Shown: positions 6,301-18,365, counted from the first letter of the stretch. The stretch: 53,259 nt of DNA from Actinomycetes bacterium (GCA_029263055.1 JAJCYG010000100.1:1-53259), one strand, 5' to 3'. The notes: generated from the letters alone by a model not told the origin. Numbers and translations are program-made.

Positions 6301-8465
6301 CTGTGGTTACAAGTTGGAAAGAACAACAAGCAAAGTTTTTTGAAGACTCTAGTTTAACTGCTCTTGATGGAACGTATCGTCAACGAGCCAATAGGTTAAA
6401 AAATCTAGATACCTCTCAGGTGGTAACAAATATTGAGTATACCCGAGGCATGAATAAGCGAAAAGCAGGCCTTCTTTCTCGGGAAGAAGGGGTGTTAATT
6501 GTGGATGAGGCTGATTACCTTGGAAGTGGATCTTCTCAACAAGCTAAAGGAACCGCCCAAATCGAGGCAGGTTTTAAAATTCTTTTATCAGCCACTCCTT
6601 TCAAAAAAATTTCTCAGATTGGCCGTATTTTAGGTTTTCTGCGTCCGAATGATTCACGCTTTAAATCAGCTCGAGCGTTTGCACGCGCCTTTCCTTCAGA
6701 TGACCCTGAAGCATTAAATGCTCTCTTTTTGCTCATGCAACAGCACATGCTCCGCATTAGAAAACGAGATGTGTTTGAAGAGTATGACCCTAAAATTGCT
6801 TTAGAAAAACAAAGCAACAAACTACCTCGAAAAGTAGAGGTTGATCCTCTAGATCAGGAGACCGGTCAATTTGAACTCACATCGCAACAATCCCATTCTA
6901 TTTTGCAGCTCTTTACAAATTACCAACAGTGGTGCCAACAACATCGAGGGCATGAATCAGACGAAGACAGCCGCTTTCACCGTTTTGATGAAGGGTATTT
7001 TTCTAAAAAAGAAGCCTTACGCCAAATCATGAATGACCCAGCTTATATTGGTTTGGATATAGAATCTCCTAAACACCTAAGAATGGACAAAATAGTAGAA
7101 CAGGAATTAATGGGGAAAGAAAATCATGGAAAGAAAATATTGATTTTTACCCGGTACAAGGCTCAAGTAAAAGCTTACTTGGATCGATATCAACAATTAG
7201 GAGTACGCTCTTACTACGGAGGTCTTGCACAAAACAGTAATGGGTATCGGGTGAATGAAAATGGCAAAGTTCTCTATTATCAAGTAAATGAAGATGGCAA
7301 TTTTATGTTTGATGAAAATCATCAATTTATTTTAGCTACGAAAAAAACAGGGATGCCGGTTAGAGCTTTGGATTATGAGCGCATCCTTTTTCAAAATGAC
7401 CCCAATAGCCGTGTCATGATTGCAACATATGACTCGGGTTCTGTGGGTGTGACCTTAACCGCAGCAGATGTGGTTGTCTATGATGATTTAGCTCCAACTT
7501 ACCGAGATCAATACCAGGCAGGGGACCGTGCTCACCGAATTGATAATGGCCGCAAAAAATATAATGTAAAGTATTACTGGCTTCAGGCTCTTTATTCCGA
7601 GTCGTTTCTGCAAGGTTTGCCACAAGAAGTAAGAGAAGAATTTTTTACCTCAGGTACATTTGATCAAGTTCATTTGCAGAATCTCCGCCGACAAGGACAC
7701 ATTTTTCACCGCATCATGGATGGGGTAGGAAGTGATGATGAACTCACTCAACTCAATCGTCGTTTTATGCGTGAACATATGCCGTTTTTATTTGCACGAG
7801 GCGAAGCCAATGATAAAAAAGAGACTGGTTTTATCGCAAGTGGGGAAGAAGCATTGGCTGAATTTAGGGATAAAAGAGATGAAATAGAACAACCTATTAA
7901 TGATTTTACTTCTCAATATAAGAATGGTCTTGTTTTTCTCTTATCAGTCATTCAGCAATTGATGGGTCATTCAAATGAGGCTAGAGTTTTGCTTAAAGAG
8001 ATCCAAAGCCGAATAGATCGACCTGATTTTAAAGTCTATCGTTTTGAGTCGATTGTAAAAGGACCCGATGATTATGTTTTAGCTCATTATGATCAAAAAA
8101 GAAATGTTTTGTATCTTGCAACAGATGTTCTTGAGTCGTTAAGAAATAAAATCCCTTCTCCCTTATATGCTTTAACCGATGAGTTTATTTTACATGAACT
8201 CTTATGCCCAACATTTAGCCATTATCTTGCGATTAATCTACAGCAGCAGATTTTTGAAAGCCATTACCCAAATCGGAGAGCGCTAGGAACTCAACCTTTT
8301 TTAAACCCATATAAAGGACTTTTAGGGAATGCCTTAAGAGAGTACATTGAAAGAAAACTCCATCCAGCCTATAATCGCATCACTCCAATAAAGAAACGCT
8401 ACAGCCCTAAAAATCGCCTACGAGAAATAAACGGTTTTGAATTTTTCTTTGAGAAGAGCGCTTAA
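3324..8465 (+). CDS. secreted/membrane YLAP protein with six tandem repeats and SNF2-type helicase
   Basis: 1713 aa. Order: signal peptide (about 1-31), YLAP motif (36-39), hydrophobic segments (about 104-126, 132-150, 158-177), six repeats of 84-86 aa (177 to about 682), an acidic linker, an Ig-like beta stretch (about 773-835, 'SGQADSGA...VRQDGTFSANIPL'), then a superfamily 2 SNF2-like helicase. Walker A is GLGKT (970-974), Walker B DEAD (1061-1064), motif III SAT (1089-1091), and motif VI QAGDRAHRI from Q1398 with arginines at 1402 and 1405. The C-terminus has LHELL (H1624-E1625), recalling a zincin start but lacking a clear HExxH. SNF2 proteins normally remodel nucleic-acid-protein complexes in the cytoplasm, so a signal peptide is unexpected. 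Start: only ATG near the promoter. No Shine-Dalgarno. Function unknown; helicase assignment is firm. Confidence 0.85.
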   Translation: MKSLRNKYPVSVVSLLLASLLAISPAQMIEASPQDYLAPQSVLKGDLYSPAIEFISPTQKASNWKEEVFIGFKELSLTFNPVRFLALHDNRKEAGSIDWLKLNSRIVGVGLVYTAMIAGPYFLGEYIIVQPSFLLSLILYISAIATFPLFNAESHNIYNFFAKTFSVGLLNISIPILASDEIAISQTAIKKLFVGDPYSLSKQMNKKLESESRGQSQVTLKGVLYFKRKSSSHIVWAFKESAKKEVATEFGFKLRGETPIPKLASDEISVSGPGLKKLFLGQSDLLPKQMNEKLERESKGKAQVTLNNVSYFKRKTGPHIVWAFKGSAKKEIATEFGFKLRGETPIPKLASDEIAVSGSGLTKLFVGKSDLFSKQMNEKLERESKGKEQVTLNDVSYFKRKTGPSTVWAFKGSAKKEVATEFGFKLRGEIPELASDEIAVSGPGLKEIFVGWSDLLLKQVNEKLERESKGKAQVTLNSVSYFKRKTGNHTVWAFKGSVKKEVATEFGFKLRGEIPELASDEISVSGSGLKELFVGRSVSLSKQMNEKLDSKSKGKAQVSLNSVSYFKRKAGNHTVWAFKGSVKKEVATEFGFKLRGEIPELASDEIAVSRSGLTKLFIGQSGLLSKQMKEKLESESKGKAQVTLNSVSYFKRKARRQTVWAFKENAKRDVATEFGFKFRNAINEDVEEKIESLNLAEAIALLGNDPLRLQQYIRIYHPDLSTEEVDQIVVTSLNGLRAEWAEEGVLHEDYDEVLSLPEFGEDYENNTIETEESSFEISGQADSGASYIQVTGAYTRKIRVRQDGTFSANIPLPRIGKINEFSVYAVNEESEERSSSQFIQIEQTATLEDAEEAFLRLIGLKEEVLASIHQNPAQYNFIFRSMELALLRHFTQNEKEGLKYLKTLLYKESSKAKKAILKTIEVKFKKIAKRDYDLKQGERLYFFQKYVVYETQRLMEEGEANGVLIANEQGLGKTVTALVAANGHDTVILTPNPVVTSWKEQQAKFFEDSSLTALDGTYRQRANRLKNLDTSQVVTNIEYTRGMNKRKAGLLSREEGVLIVDEADYLGSGSSQQAKGTAQIEAGFKILLSATPFKKISQIGRILGFLRPNDSRFKSARAFARAFPSDDPEALNALFLLMQQHMLRIRKRDVFEEYDPKIALEKQSNKLPRKVEVDPLDQETGQFELTSQQSHSILQLFTNYQQWCQQHRGHESDEDSRFHRFDEGYFSKKEALRQIMNDPAYIGLDIESPKHLRMDKIVEQELMGKENHGKKILIFTRYKAQVKAYLDRYQQLGVRSYYGGLAQNSNGYRVNENGKVLYYQVNEDGNFMFDENHQFILATKKTGMPVRALDYERILFQNDPNSRVMIATYDSGSVGVTLTAADVVVYDDLAPTYRDQYQAGDRAHRIDNGRKKYNVKYYWLQALYSESFLQGLPQEVREEFFTSGTFDQVHLQNLRRQGHIFHRIMDGVGSDDELTQLNRRFMREHMPFLFARGEANDKKETGFIASGEEALAEFRDKRDEIEQPINDFTSQYKNGLVFLLSVIQQLMGHSNEARVLLKEIQSRIDRPDFKVYRFESIVKGPDDYVLAHYDQKRNVLYLATDVLESLRNKIPSPLYALTDEFILHELLCPTFSHYLAINLQQQIFESHYPNRRALGTQPFLNPYKGLLGNALREYIERKLHPAYNRITPIKKRYSPKNRLREINGFEFFFEKSA
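3852..5360 (+). repeat. six in-frame tandem repeats (258, 258, 252, 252, 252 bp period) in the helicase gene
   Basis: Copies begin at 3852, 4110, 4368, 4620, 4872 and 5124, each with a leucine codon followed by GCTTCAGATGAAATA. Each encodes 84-86 aa with the landmarks LASDEI, KQMNEKLE, SYFKRK, VWAFK and ATEFGFK. The first two carry an extra two codons (TP of 'ETPIPK'). The inner copies are nearly identical at the DNA level, while the first and last are most diverged, as expected for expansion from the middle. I cannot assign the repeat to a known domain. Confidence 0.95.
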
Positions 8466-8477
8466 GGTAAAAGGCTG

Positions 8478-8506
8478 TTGACCTAAAGCCCTTAAAATCG
8501 TAAACT
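8478..8506 (+). promoter_or_regulatory. candidate promoter of the HAMP-protein gene
   Basis: TTGACC at 8478-8483, 17-nt spacer, TAAACT at 8501-8506. It lies in the 65-nt gap after the helicase gene and leaves about 18 nt of leader, with GGGGA at 8520-8524 as Shine-Dalgarno for ATG 8531. Confidence 0.55.
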
Positions 8507-8530
8507 TGTCGTCAAAAATGGGGACCCACA

Positions 8531-9145
8531 ATGCCTAAGGTAAGAAGAAAACTCTTTGTTAGTAAGCGCTTCCAGGGATTTTTTGCTCTCTATATCATTT
8601 TAACTGTTGTGGTGATGGCTTTCTTTTTAGGTGGGGAGTTTCTCCGCTCTTTCTTTGCCGGTTATGGCATTAATATGGAAGAGGGCGGATCTGTCAGTAT
8701 TCCTTTTATTACTGAGTCGAGTCCTTTTGCAGCCCCTCTTGCTGAACTCAACTTTGGCTTTATTGTCAAAATTCTTATTCTTCTTGTTTGGGGCCTTCTC
8801 ATGGTGGGGATTGCCTATGTTTTAACAGCCAACAAATTCTCTGGGCCATTGCTTCGTATTAATGCGGCATTACGTAAGGTTTCAACAGGGGACTATGCAT
8901 TAAGAATGCGTTTTAGGGCTCATGATGATGCATTTCATGAAGTGGCTAGAAACTTTAATTTGATGATGGATGGCATTCACAATAATGTGAAAAAAGATAT
9001 TCATTTGATTTCTGAATTAGAAAGTAAATTAAGCGACCAAGGTAGTGAAGAAATCCAATCGCTTCTGGCTCAATGGAAAGCTGATAAAAAGAAGCTCATC
9101 ATACCTGACGAAAAATTGAAGCCTAAGAAACCTGCCAAAGGTTAA
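8531..9145 (+). CDS. membrane protein with HAMP domain but no output domain
   Basis: 204 aa. TM1 about residues 15-35, a periplasmic loop of about 40 residues, TM2 about 77-99, then a HAMP domain (about 100-155: 'NKFSGPLLRINAALRKVSTGDYALRMRFRAHDD' pattern with 'EVARNFNLMMDGI'). A short coiled-coil follows, then a Lys-rich tail (KPKKPAKG). HAMP domains usually relay signals to a kinase, cyclase or chemotaxis module, and none is fused here. The next gene (ligA) is 15 nt downstream and unrelated. It may regulate a partner in trans, which is inference. Confidence 0.8.
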   Translation: MPKVRRKLFVSKRFQGFFALYIILTVVVMAFFLGGEFLRSFFAGYGINMEEGGSVSIPFITESSPFAAPLAELNFGFIVKILILLVWGLLMVGIAYVLTANKFSGPLLRINAALRKVSTGDYALRMRFRAHDDAFHEVARNFNLMMDGIHNNVKKDIHLISELESKLSDQGSEEIQSLLAQWKADKKKLIIPDEKLKPKKPAKG

Positions 9146-12888
<3,743 letters not shown>

Positions 12889-12922
12889 GGAATACCAGTA
12901 CACTCTATTTTAAGAACAGCCT

Positions 12923-13912
12923 ATGTGGAAACAAGTTAAAAAAATAATTCAGCAGTCAAATCGTTTTGTGATTACCTCTCATGTAGGGCCAGATGGAGAT
13001 GCCCTTGGATCTGAGTTGGGTCTCTACTACTATTTAAAGTCTTTAGGCAAAGAAGCAACGATCTTAAACGCCACACCTCCTGCAAAGAACTTTACCTTTA
13101 TGGGGAAGAACCGAGCGGTTAAAACATATAACCCTAAAAGAGATCGTAAATTAATCGATCAAGCGGATGCGGTTTTTATTCTTGATATCTCTGAATGGAA
13201 ACGGTTAGGGGCTGTTGGAGAAGATGTGCAGCAATCAAATGCTAAAACCGTTTGCATTGATCACCACATTTGTCTCAAACAACTCTTTGATGTGCAAGTC
13301 ATTGATAACAAAGCAGGGTCAACTGGTGAGCTGATCTTTCGTCTTATAAAAGATATGAAGAAGAAGTTAAATGCTAAAATTGCGGAGCCGTTATACATTG
13401 CGGCATTAACAGACACAGGTTCTTTTCACTATTCAAACACAAGCCCATCCACTCATACCATGGTGGCAGAATTGCTTGAGCTGGGTGTGAATCCTTTAAA
13501 CTGTTACAATCAAATTTATGAACAACACAGCTTGGAACGATTTCGTCTTTTAGGGCAAGTGATGCTCAATGCTCAACTAGAATGCCAAGGCCAACTAGCC
13601 TGGGCAACCGTCGACAAAAAGCTGGCACGCAAGGTCAATGCTGATATTGATGATTGCGAAGGTTTTGTTGAGATGTTAAGAAGCATACAGACGGTTGATG
13701 TGAGTGTGATTTTTCGTGAAGAAAGCCCTCAATGCACGCGTGTTTCACTCCGTTCTAAAAAGACCACAGATGTCCATAAGATTGCCCGTAGCCTGGGTGG
13801 TGGAGGGCATAAACGTGCTTCTGGAATCACATTAAATTTACCATTAAAAAAAGCTATTCCTAAAGTCTTAGGAGAAGCTAAAAAAAGTTTTAAGAAAAGG
13901 GGAGTCAAATGA
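12923..13912 (+). CDS. nrnA: DHH-family phosphoesterase, oligoribonuclease / pAp-phosphatase type
   Basis: 329 aa. DHH motifs: 'SHVGPDGDALGSE' (I), 'FILDISEW' (II), 'CIDHH' (III) and a later 'TDTGSFHYSN' (IV). The C-terminal DHHA1 domain carries GGGHKRASG for substrate binding. This is the NrnA/Orn-like arrangement, which degrades nano-RNAs and dephosphorylates pAp with Mn2+. Length matches NrnA. The stop overlaps the pepA start (ATGA at 13909-13912). No Shine-Dalgarno is seen at the nrnA start. Confidence 0.93.
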   Translation: MWKQVKKIIQQSNRFVITSHVGPDGDALGSELGLYYYLKSLGKEATILNATPPAKNFTFMGKNRAVKTYNPKRDRKLIDQADAVFILDISEWKRLGAVGEDVQQSNAKTVCIDHHICLKQLFDVQVIDNKAGSTGELIFRLIKDMKKKLNAKIAEPLYIAALTDTGSFHYSNTSPSTHTMVAELLELGVNPLNCYNQIYEQHSLERFRLLGQVMLNAQLECQGQLAWATVDKKLARKVNADIDDCEGFVEMLRSIQTVDVSVIFREESPQCTRVSLRSKKTTDVHKIARSLGGGGHKRASGITLNLPLKKAIPKVLGEAKKSFKKRGVK

Positions 13913-15420
13913 AAATTTCTATTTTAAACAAAGGTCTCTTTGATCAAAAAGCCTCAGCAGTTGCTTTAGGTTTTTTTAAAGAAGACGTTAAGAAAAAGTC
14001 TTTTCCTTCAAATTGGAAAAAAGGATTAACAAGTAAAATAGCGACTGTTTTTTCTCAGAAAGATTTTATAGGAAAGTCTGGCGAGGCTTACTTACTTTAT
14101 CCAGGAGACAAAGCGTTTCCAAGTCGTATTCTTTTATTTGGATTAGGTGAGAAAAAGAACTTTAGTTGGGAGAAATACCGACGAGCAGTAGCGCGCATGA
14201 CTAAACGCTTAGACGCAACTGAATCAAGCAGTATCACCATTGCTTTGCCGGGTGAAAAAAGTTGGGCTGAGTTTAATCCTTTAAAAGCGGTTCGAGAAGG
14301 CGCTCAATCCATCTTATTGTGTCGTTACTCATTTAATCAATACCGAGGAGCTACTAAAAAGAAAGAACCTACTGTTAAACCTGTTCACTTTAGTCTGGTT
14401 CGAAAAGGAAATAGTTCTTTGTTAGATAAGGAAATTAAAAAAGGAATTATTTTAGGAGAGAGCACAAACTTAACACGTGACTTAATCAATCATCCTTCAA
14501 ATTATTTAACACCAACACGTTTGGGACAAATAGCCTCAAAATGTGGAGATAAGAAAAAATTAAAGACCCGTGTCTTAGGGCCAAAAGAAATTGAACGCTT
14601 AGGTATGGGCGGACTTATGGGCGTCGCTAAAGGCTCTGACGAACCTGCGCGATTTATTATTATGGAATACCTTCCTAACAAAGGTTTAGAAAAACCACTC
14701 GTCTTTGTTGGAAAAGGAATTACGTTTGATACAGGGGGAATTTCAATCAAGCCTTCTCCTAATATGGATCAAATGAAATATGATATGTCGGGTGGAGCAG
14801 CTGTTGTGGGCGCCATGGCAGCCATTAGTCGACTTGGAATCAAACGCAATGTTGTAGGTCTGATTCCAACAACAGAAAATATGCCAAGTGGTACTGCCTA
14901 CAAACCTGGCGATGTGTTGAAGATGTATTCAGGTAAAACAGTTGAAGTGTTAAACACAGATGCTGAAGGCCGACTTGTTTTAGCGGACGCGCTAGCTTAC
15001 TCATTAAAATATGATCCTGCCGGCATTGTTGATTTAGCCACATTAACAGGTGCGTGTGTTGTGGCTCTCGGGGAACATGCCATTGGAATGATGGGCAATG
15101 ATGAAAAAATTCTTAAGGCTGTTGAAGAAGCAGGAAATAATACCTTTGAAAGAGTGTGGGAGCTTCCTATGTGGGAAGAGTATCAAGAACAGATTAAAAG
15201 CAGTATTGCTGATATTCAAAACATTGGGGGACGTGGAGCTGGAACCATTACAGCTGGAGCCTTCTTAAAAGAATTTGTTGAAGATAAGCCTTGGGTCCAT
15301 CTAGATATTGCTGGAACAGCCTGGACAGATAAAGAAAAGCCGTATCATCCTAAAGGGGCTTCAGGGGTCGGGGTCCGTCTATTAACTGATTTGGCAGCTA
15401 ACTGGAAGAGAAACAAATAA
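13909..15420 (+). CDS. pepA: leucyl aminopeptidase, peptidase family M17
   Basis: 503 aa, full length. The N-terminal macro-like domain is variable. The C-terminal catalytic domain has 'GKGITFDTGG' (K269, D274) and the family signature NTDAEGRL (N349-L356), which carry the two-metal site. The enzyme releases N-terminal amino acids and in some bacteria also binds DNA at recombination sites. A good GGGGAG precedes the ATG. It overlaps nrnA by 4 nt, implying translational coupling. Confidence 0.97.
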   Translation: MKISILNKGLFDQKASAVALGFFKEDVKKKSFPSNWKKGLTSKIATVFSQKDFIGKSGEAYLLYPGDKAFPSRILLFGLGEKKNFSWEKYRRAVARMTKRLDATESSSITIALPGEKSWAEFNPLKAVREGAQSILLCRYSFNQYRGATKKKEPTVKPVHFSLVRKGNSSLLDKEIKKGIILGESTNLTRDLINHPSNYLTPTRLGQIASKCGDKKKLKTRVLGPKEIERLGMGGLMGVAKGSDEPARFIIMEYLPNKGLEKPLVFVGKGITFDTGGISIKPSPNMDQMKYDMSGGAAVVGAMAAISRLGIKRNVVGLIPTTENMPSGTAYKPGDVLKMYSGKTVEVLNTDAEGRLVLADALAYSLKYDPAGIVDLATLTGACVVALGEHAIGMMGNDEKILKAVEEAGNNTFERVWELPMWEEYQEQIKSSIADIQNIGGRGAGTITAGAFLKEFVEDKPWVHLDIAGTAWTDKEKPYHPKGASGVGVRLLTDLAANWKRNK

Positions 15421-15491
15421 AGCTAAGCTTTTCTGATTGCGTTTTTTAAAATTTTTGAGTAAAGTCGTACTGAAAAATTTGGAGTTTTCGA

Positions 15492-16352
15492 GTGAATATC
15501 AAAAAAGCAAAACATTCTGGTGCTTGTTATGGAGTTGAGATGGCGTTTGACGCTGTTATTGATGCTTCCAAGCAAGCTGTGGACAAAGATAAGGTTCACA
15601 CATTAGGACAGATCATCCATAATGCTCAAGCTGTGGAATGGCTTCAACGTGATTATAATGTCTCTGCTATTAATGAATTAGATGATATTGACTCAGGAAC
15701 GGTTTTAATCCGTTCCCATGGAGTACCTCCTGAAACCTTTAAAAAAGCTGAAGAAAAAGGGCTTAACGTTGTGGATGCCACTTGTCCTTTTGTGATTCGA
15801 AGTCAGGAACATGCTTCTGAATTGATGAAAGAGGGTTACTACATTGTTGTTTTAGGTGAGAAAAAGCACCCAGAAGTAATCGGCATTTTGGGGCAAGTTG
15901 GAGATCGAGGCATTGCGATCGAAACCATAGAAGATTTGAATAATTCTGATATTCCTAATAAAGTGGGTGTTGTGTTACAAAGCACCCAAAAGATTGAAAA
16001 GTTTAATGATATTGTTCTAGGCTTATTTAAACGTTGTTTTGAAGTCCGTATTAAAAAAACGATTTGTAATGTGGTAGCCCGACATCAAAAATCAGCTACA
16101 GAATTAGCTCAAGAGGTTGATGTCATGGTGGTTATTGGGGGTAAAAACAGCGCTAATACCAAAGAACTGGCTATGATTAGCGCAGATGAGGGAGCAACCA
16201 CCTACCATATTGAGACAGCAAATGAATTAAAAGATGAGTGGTTTAAAGATTGTAAGGATGTTGGGATCACAGCTGGAACCTCAACACCTAGTTTTATTAT
16301 TGAGTCGATTCTCTCAAGATTAAAGCAGATCCAATCTAAAGATCCTGCCTAG
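15492..16352 (+). CDS. ispH: 4-hydroxy-3-methylbut-2-enyl diphosphate reductase
   Basis: GTG start at 15492, 7 nt after GGAG (15481-15484). 286 aa. The three [4Fe-4S] cysteines are C12 (HSGACYGV), C98 (DATCPF) and C192 (TICNVV), spaced as in E. coli IspH. 'RSHGVPP', 'GGKNSANT' and 'GITAGTSTP' are also family motifs. It catalyses the last step of the MEP isoprenoid pathway, giving IPP and DMAPP. It stands alone between pepA and the tRNA; the 71 nt upstream holds no convincing promoter. Confidence 0.96.
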   Translation: MNIKKAKHSGACYGVEMAFDAVIDASKQAVDKDKVHTLGQIIHNAQAVEWLQRDYNVSAINELDDIDSGTVLIRSHGVPPETFKKAEEKGLNVVDATCPFVIRSQEHASELMKEGYYIVVLGEKKHPEVIGILGQVGDRGIAIETIEDLNNSDIPNKVGVVLQSTQKIEKFNDIVLGLFKRCFEVRIKKTICNVVARHQKSATELAQEVDVMVVIGGKNSANTKELAMISADEGATTYHIETANELKDEWFKDCKDVGITAGTSTPSFIIESILSRLKQIQSKDPA

Positions 16353-16389
16353 AGTAGTTTAGGTATATTGTAGCTCCTAAAAATATTTA

Positions 16390-16463
16390 GGGCGATTAGC
16401 TCAGTTGGCTAGAGCGCTTGCTCGACACGCAAGAGGTCACAGGTTCGAGTCCTGTATCGCCCA
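16390..16463 (+). tRNA. tRNA-Val (anticodon GAC) with C33
   Basis: Complete cloverleaf. Acceptor GGGCGAT (16390-16396) pairs with ATCGCCC (16456-16462). D stem GCTC/GAGC. Anticodon stem CTTGC/GCAAG around a 7-nt loop TCGACAC (anticodon GAC at 16424-16426). Variable loop of 5 nt. T arm ACAGG-TTCGAGT-CCTGT, discriminator A73. A35, C36 and A73 fit valine identity. Position 33 (nt 16423) is C instead of the almost universal U. CCA is not encoded. A TATATT at 16364-16369 could be its -10, with only a poor -35. Confidence 0.93.
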
Positions 16464-16527
16464 AATTTCCTTGATAAATTTCTCGTTTTTTGCGATCCTT
16501 CTTTGCTTTAACGAAAATAGAGAGCAA

Positions 16528-18342
16528 ATGACGGGCATCATAGAAGCAGACTTTAATACTAGGGAAGGGCGAGAAGTCTTTCGCCATAGCACAGCACATA
16601 TCATGGCTATGGCGTTGAAGTCTTTATATCCATCTGCCCAAATAGCAGTGGGCCCTGCATTAGAAAATGGCTTTTACTATGATGTAGATGTTCCGGTTCA
16701 AATCACTCCAGAGATTTTGGAGCAGGTTGAAAAAAAGATGTTTGAGTTGATCAAAAAAGACATTCCTTTTGTCCGAGAAGAACTTTCAAAAGCAGAAGCA
16801 ATTAAATTTTTTGAAGATAAAAACGAATCGTATAAAGTTGAAATTATAAAAGGCATTCCTGGGGAAACGGTTTCGCTTTATAAAAATGATTCGTTTGCCG
16901 ACCTTTGTCGTGGGCCTCATTTACCTTCGACTGGTTGGGTTAAAGCAATTAAATTGCTCAATGTTTCAGGTGCGTATTGGCGTGGTAATGAAAACAATTC
17001 CATGCTTCAACGAATTTATGGCACTTGTTTTGACACTGAGAAAAATTTAAGAAACTATTTACGTACGATTGAAGAAGCAAAAAAGCGTGATCACCGAAAA
17101 GTGGGTAAAGCATTACGACTTTTTAGTTTTCACGACGAGGGCCCAGGCCTTCCTTTTTGGTTACCCAAAGGGGTTACTTTAAAGAATGTTTTAGTCGATT
17201 ATTGGCGCCAGGAACATGTCCTTGCAGATTATAAGGAAATTCAAACGCCAATTATTTTGCGGCAAAAACTTTGGGAGACTTCAGGTCACTTAGAGAACTA
17301 CCGCGAAAACATGTATTTGACTGACGTTGAAAAAGAAGGGTATGCCATCAAACCGATGAATTGCCCGGGAGCCATGCTCGTTTATAAAGAGACGCTTCAG
17401 TCGTATCGTGATTTGCCTCTTCGGTTATGTGAGATGGGCAATGTACACCGCCATGAACGTTCTGGGGTGTTACAAGGGTTATTCCGGGTAAGAAATTTTA
17501 CTCAAGATGATGCCCACATCTATTTGACAGAAGATCAAATTAAAGATGAGATCATTGAAATTGTTAAACTGACAGATCAGTTCTATAAGCTTTTTGGTTT
17601 TGAATATGAAGTCGATATTTCAACCAAACCTGAAAAGTATATTGGAAGTGATGCGTTATGGGATAAGGCGACTCAAGCTTTAGAAGAAGCATTAAAAGAG
17701 TTGGGTATTTCTTACAATCTAATGCAAGGGGCAGGGGCGTTTTACGGACCTAAGATCGATTTTCAATTAATTGATTCACTGGGACGGCCACATCAATGTG
17801 CCACTGTGCAATTAGACATGAATTTGCCGGAACGTTTTGATCTTAAGTATCGAGGTCAAGACGGCAAAGATCACCAACCCGTGGTCTTACACCGGGTGAT
17901 TTACGGAAGTTTAGAACGTTTTATAGGGATTTTAATTGAACACTTTGGCGGTTATTTTCCGCTATGGTTAAGTCCTATCCAAGTCCGTGTGATGAATATT
18001 AGTAGTGAATCAGCTGATTATGCTAAAGAGTTACATCAGCAATTGCTTCAATTAGGCATTCGAAGCGAAACTGATTTGAGAGAAGAAAAAATTGGGCTCA
18101 AGATAAGAGAATCTGAAAAAGAAAAGATTCCTTATATGGTTGTGGTCGGAGATAAAGAAAAAGAAGAAGGAAGTATCTCCTTACGCAAACATAAAAAAGG
18201 GGACGTTGGTCAAACGACTTTAAAAGAGTTTATAGAAAATATTAGTAAAGAAATACAGATTAAAGAGCTTCCAGAAATGGAAAAACTTGCATTCCAAAAA
18301 CGATCAACAAGTGATCGCACAATGGCAGCAAGAGATTATTAA
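16528..18342 (+). CDS. thrS: threonyl-tRNA synthetase lacking the TGS domain
   Basis: I chose ATG 16528 (604 aa). The open frame continues upstream, but only through the tRNA gene. The protein begins directly in the second N-terminal (editing) domain 'MTGIIEADFNTREGREVF', with 'HSTAHIMA' (first editing His pair). It then has the class II catalytic core with zinc ligand C279 (MNCPGAM), 'RHERSG', 'DDAHIY' and 'VLHRVIYGSLERF', then the anticodon-binding domain. The usual N-terminal TGS domain of about 60 residues is absent. The tail of about 25 residues after the anticodon domain (ELPEMEKLAFQKRS...) is extra. It is first in the thrS-infC-rpmI-rplT-pheST operon. Confidence 0.95.
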   Translation: MTGIIEADFNTREGREVFRHSTAHIMAMALKSLYPSAQIAVGPALENGFYYDVDVPVQITPEILEQVEKKMFELIKKDIPFVREELSKAEAIKFFEDKNESYKVEIIKGIPGETVSLYKNDSFADLCRGPHLPSTGWVKAIKLLNVSGAYWRGNENNSMLQRIYGTCFDTEKNLRNYLRTIEEAKKRDHRKVGKALRLFSFHDEGPGLPFWLPKGVTLKNVLVDYWRQEHVLADYKEIQTPIILRQKLWETSGHLENYRENMYLTDVEKEGYAIKPMNCPGAMLVYKETLQSYRDLPLRLCEMGNVHRHERSGVLQGLFRVRNFTQDDAHIYLTEDQIKDEIIEIVKLTDQFYKLFGFEYEVDISTKPEKYIGSDALWDKATQALEEALKELGISYNLMQGAGAFYGPKIDFQLIDSLGRPHQCATVQLDMNLPERFDLKYRGQDGKDHQPVVLHRVIYGSLERFIGILIEHFGGYFPLWLSPIQVRVMNISSESADYAKELHQQLLQLGIRSETDLREEKIGLKIRESEKEKIPYMVVVGDKEKEEGSISLRKHKKGDVGQTTLKEFIENISKEIQIKELPEMEKLAFQKRSTSDRTMAARDY

Positions 18343-18365
18343 CATTACTTAAAGGAGAGTGGGTT

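Noticed and set aside
16352..16392. Short inverted repeats (CCTAAA/TTTAGG) between ispH and the tRNA
   Set aside because: No T run follows, and one arm overlaps the first bases of the tRNA; more likely chance in AT-rich sequence.
16405..16527. Open frame extending thrS upstream, giving a longer protein start
   Set aside because: It runs through the tRNA-Val gene and its translation has no TGS-like or other conserved sequence; ATG 16528 fits the family alignment.
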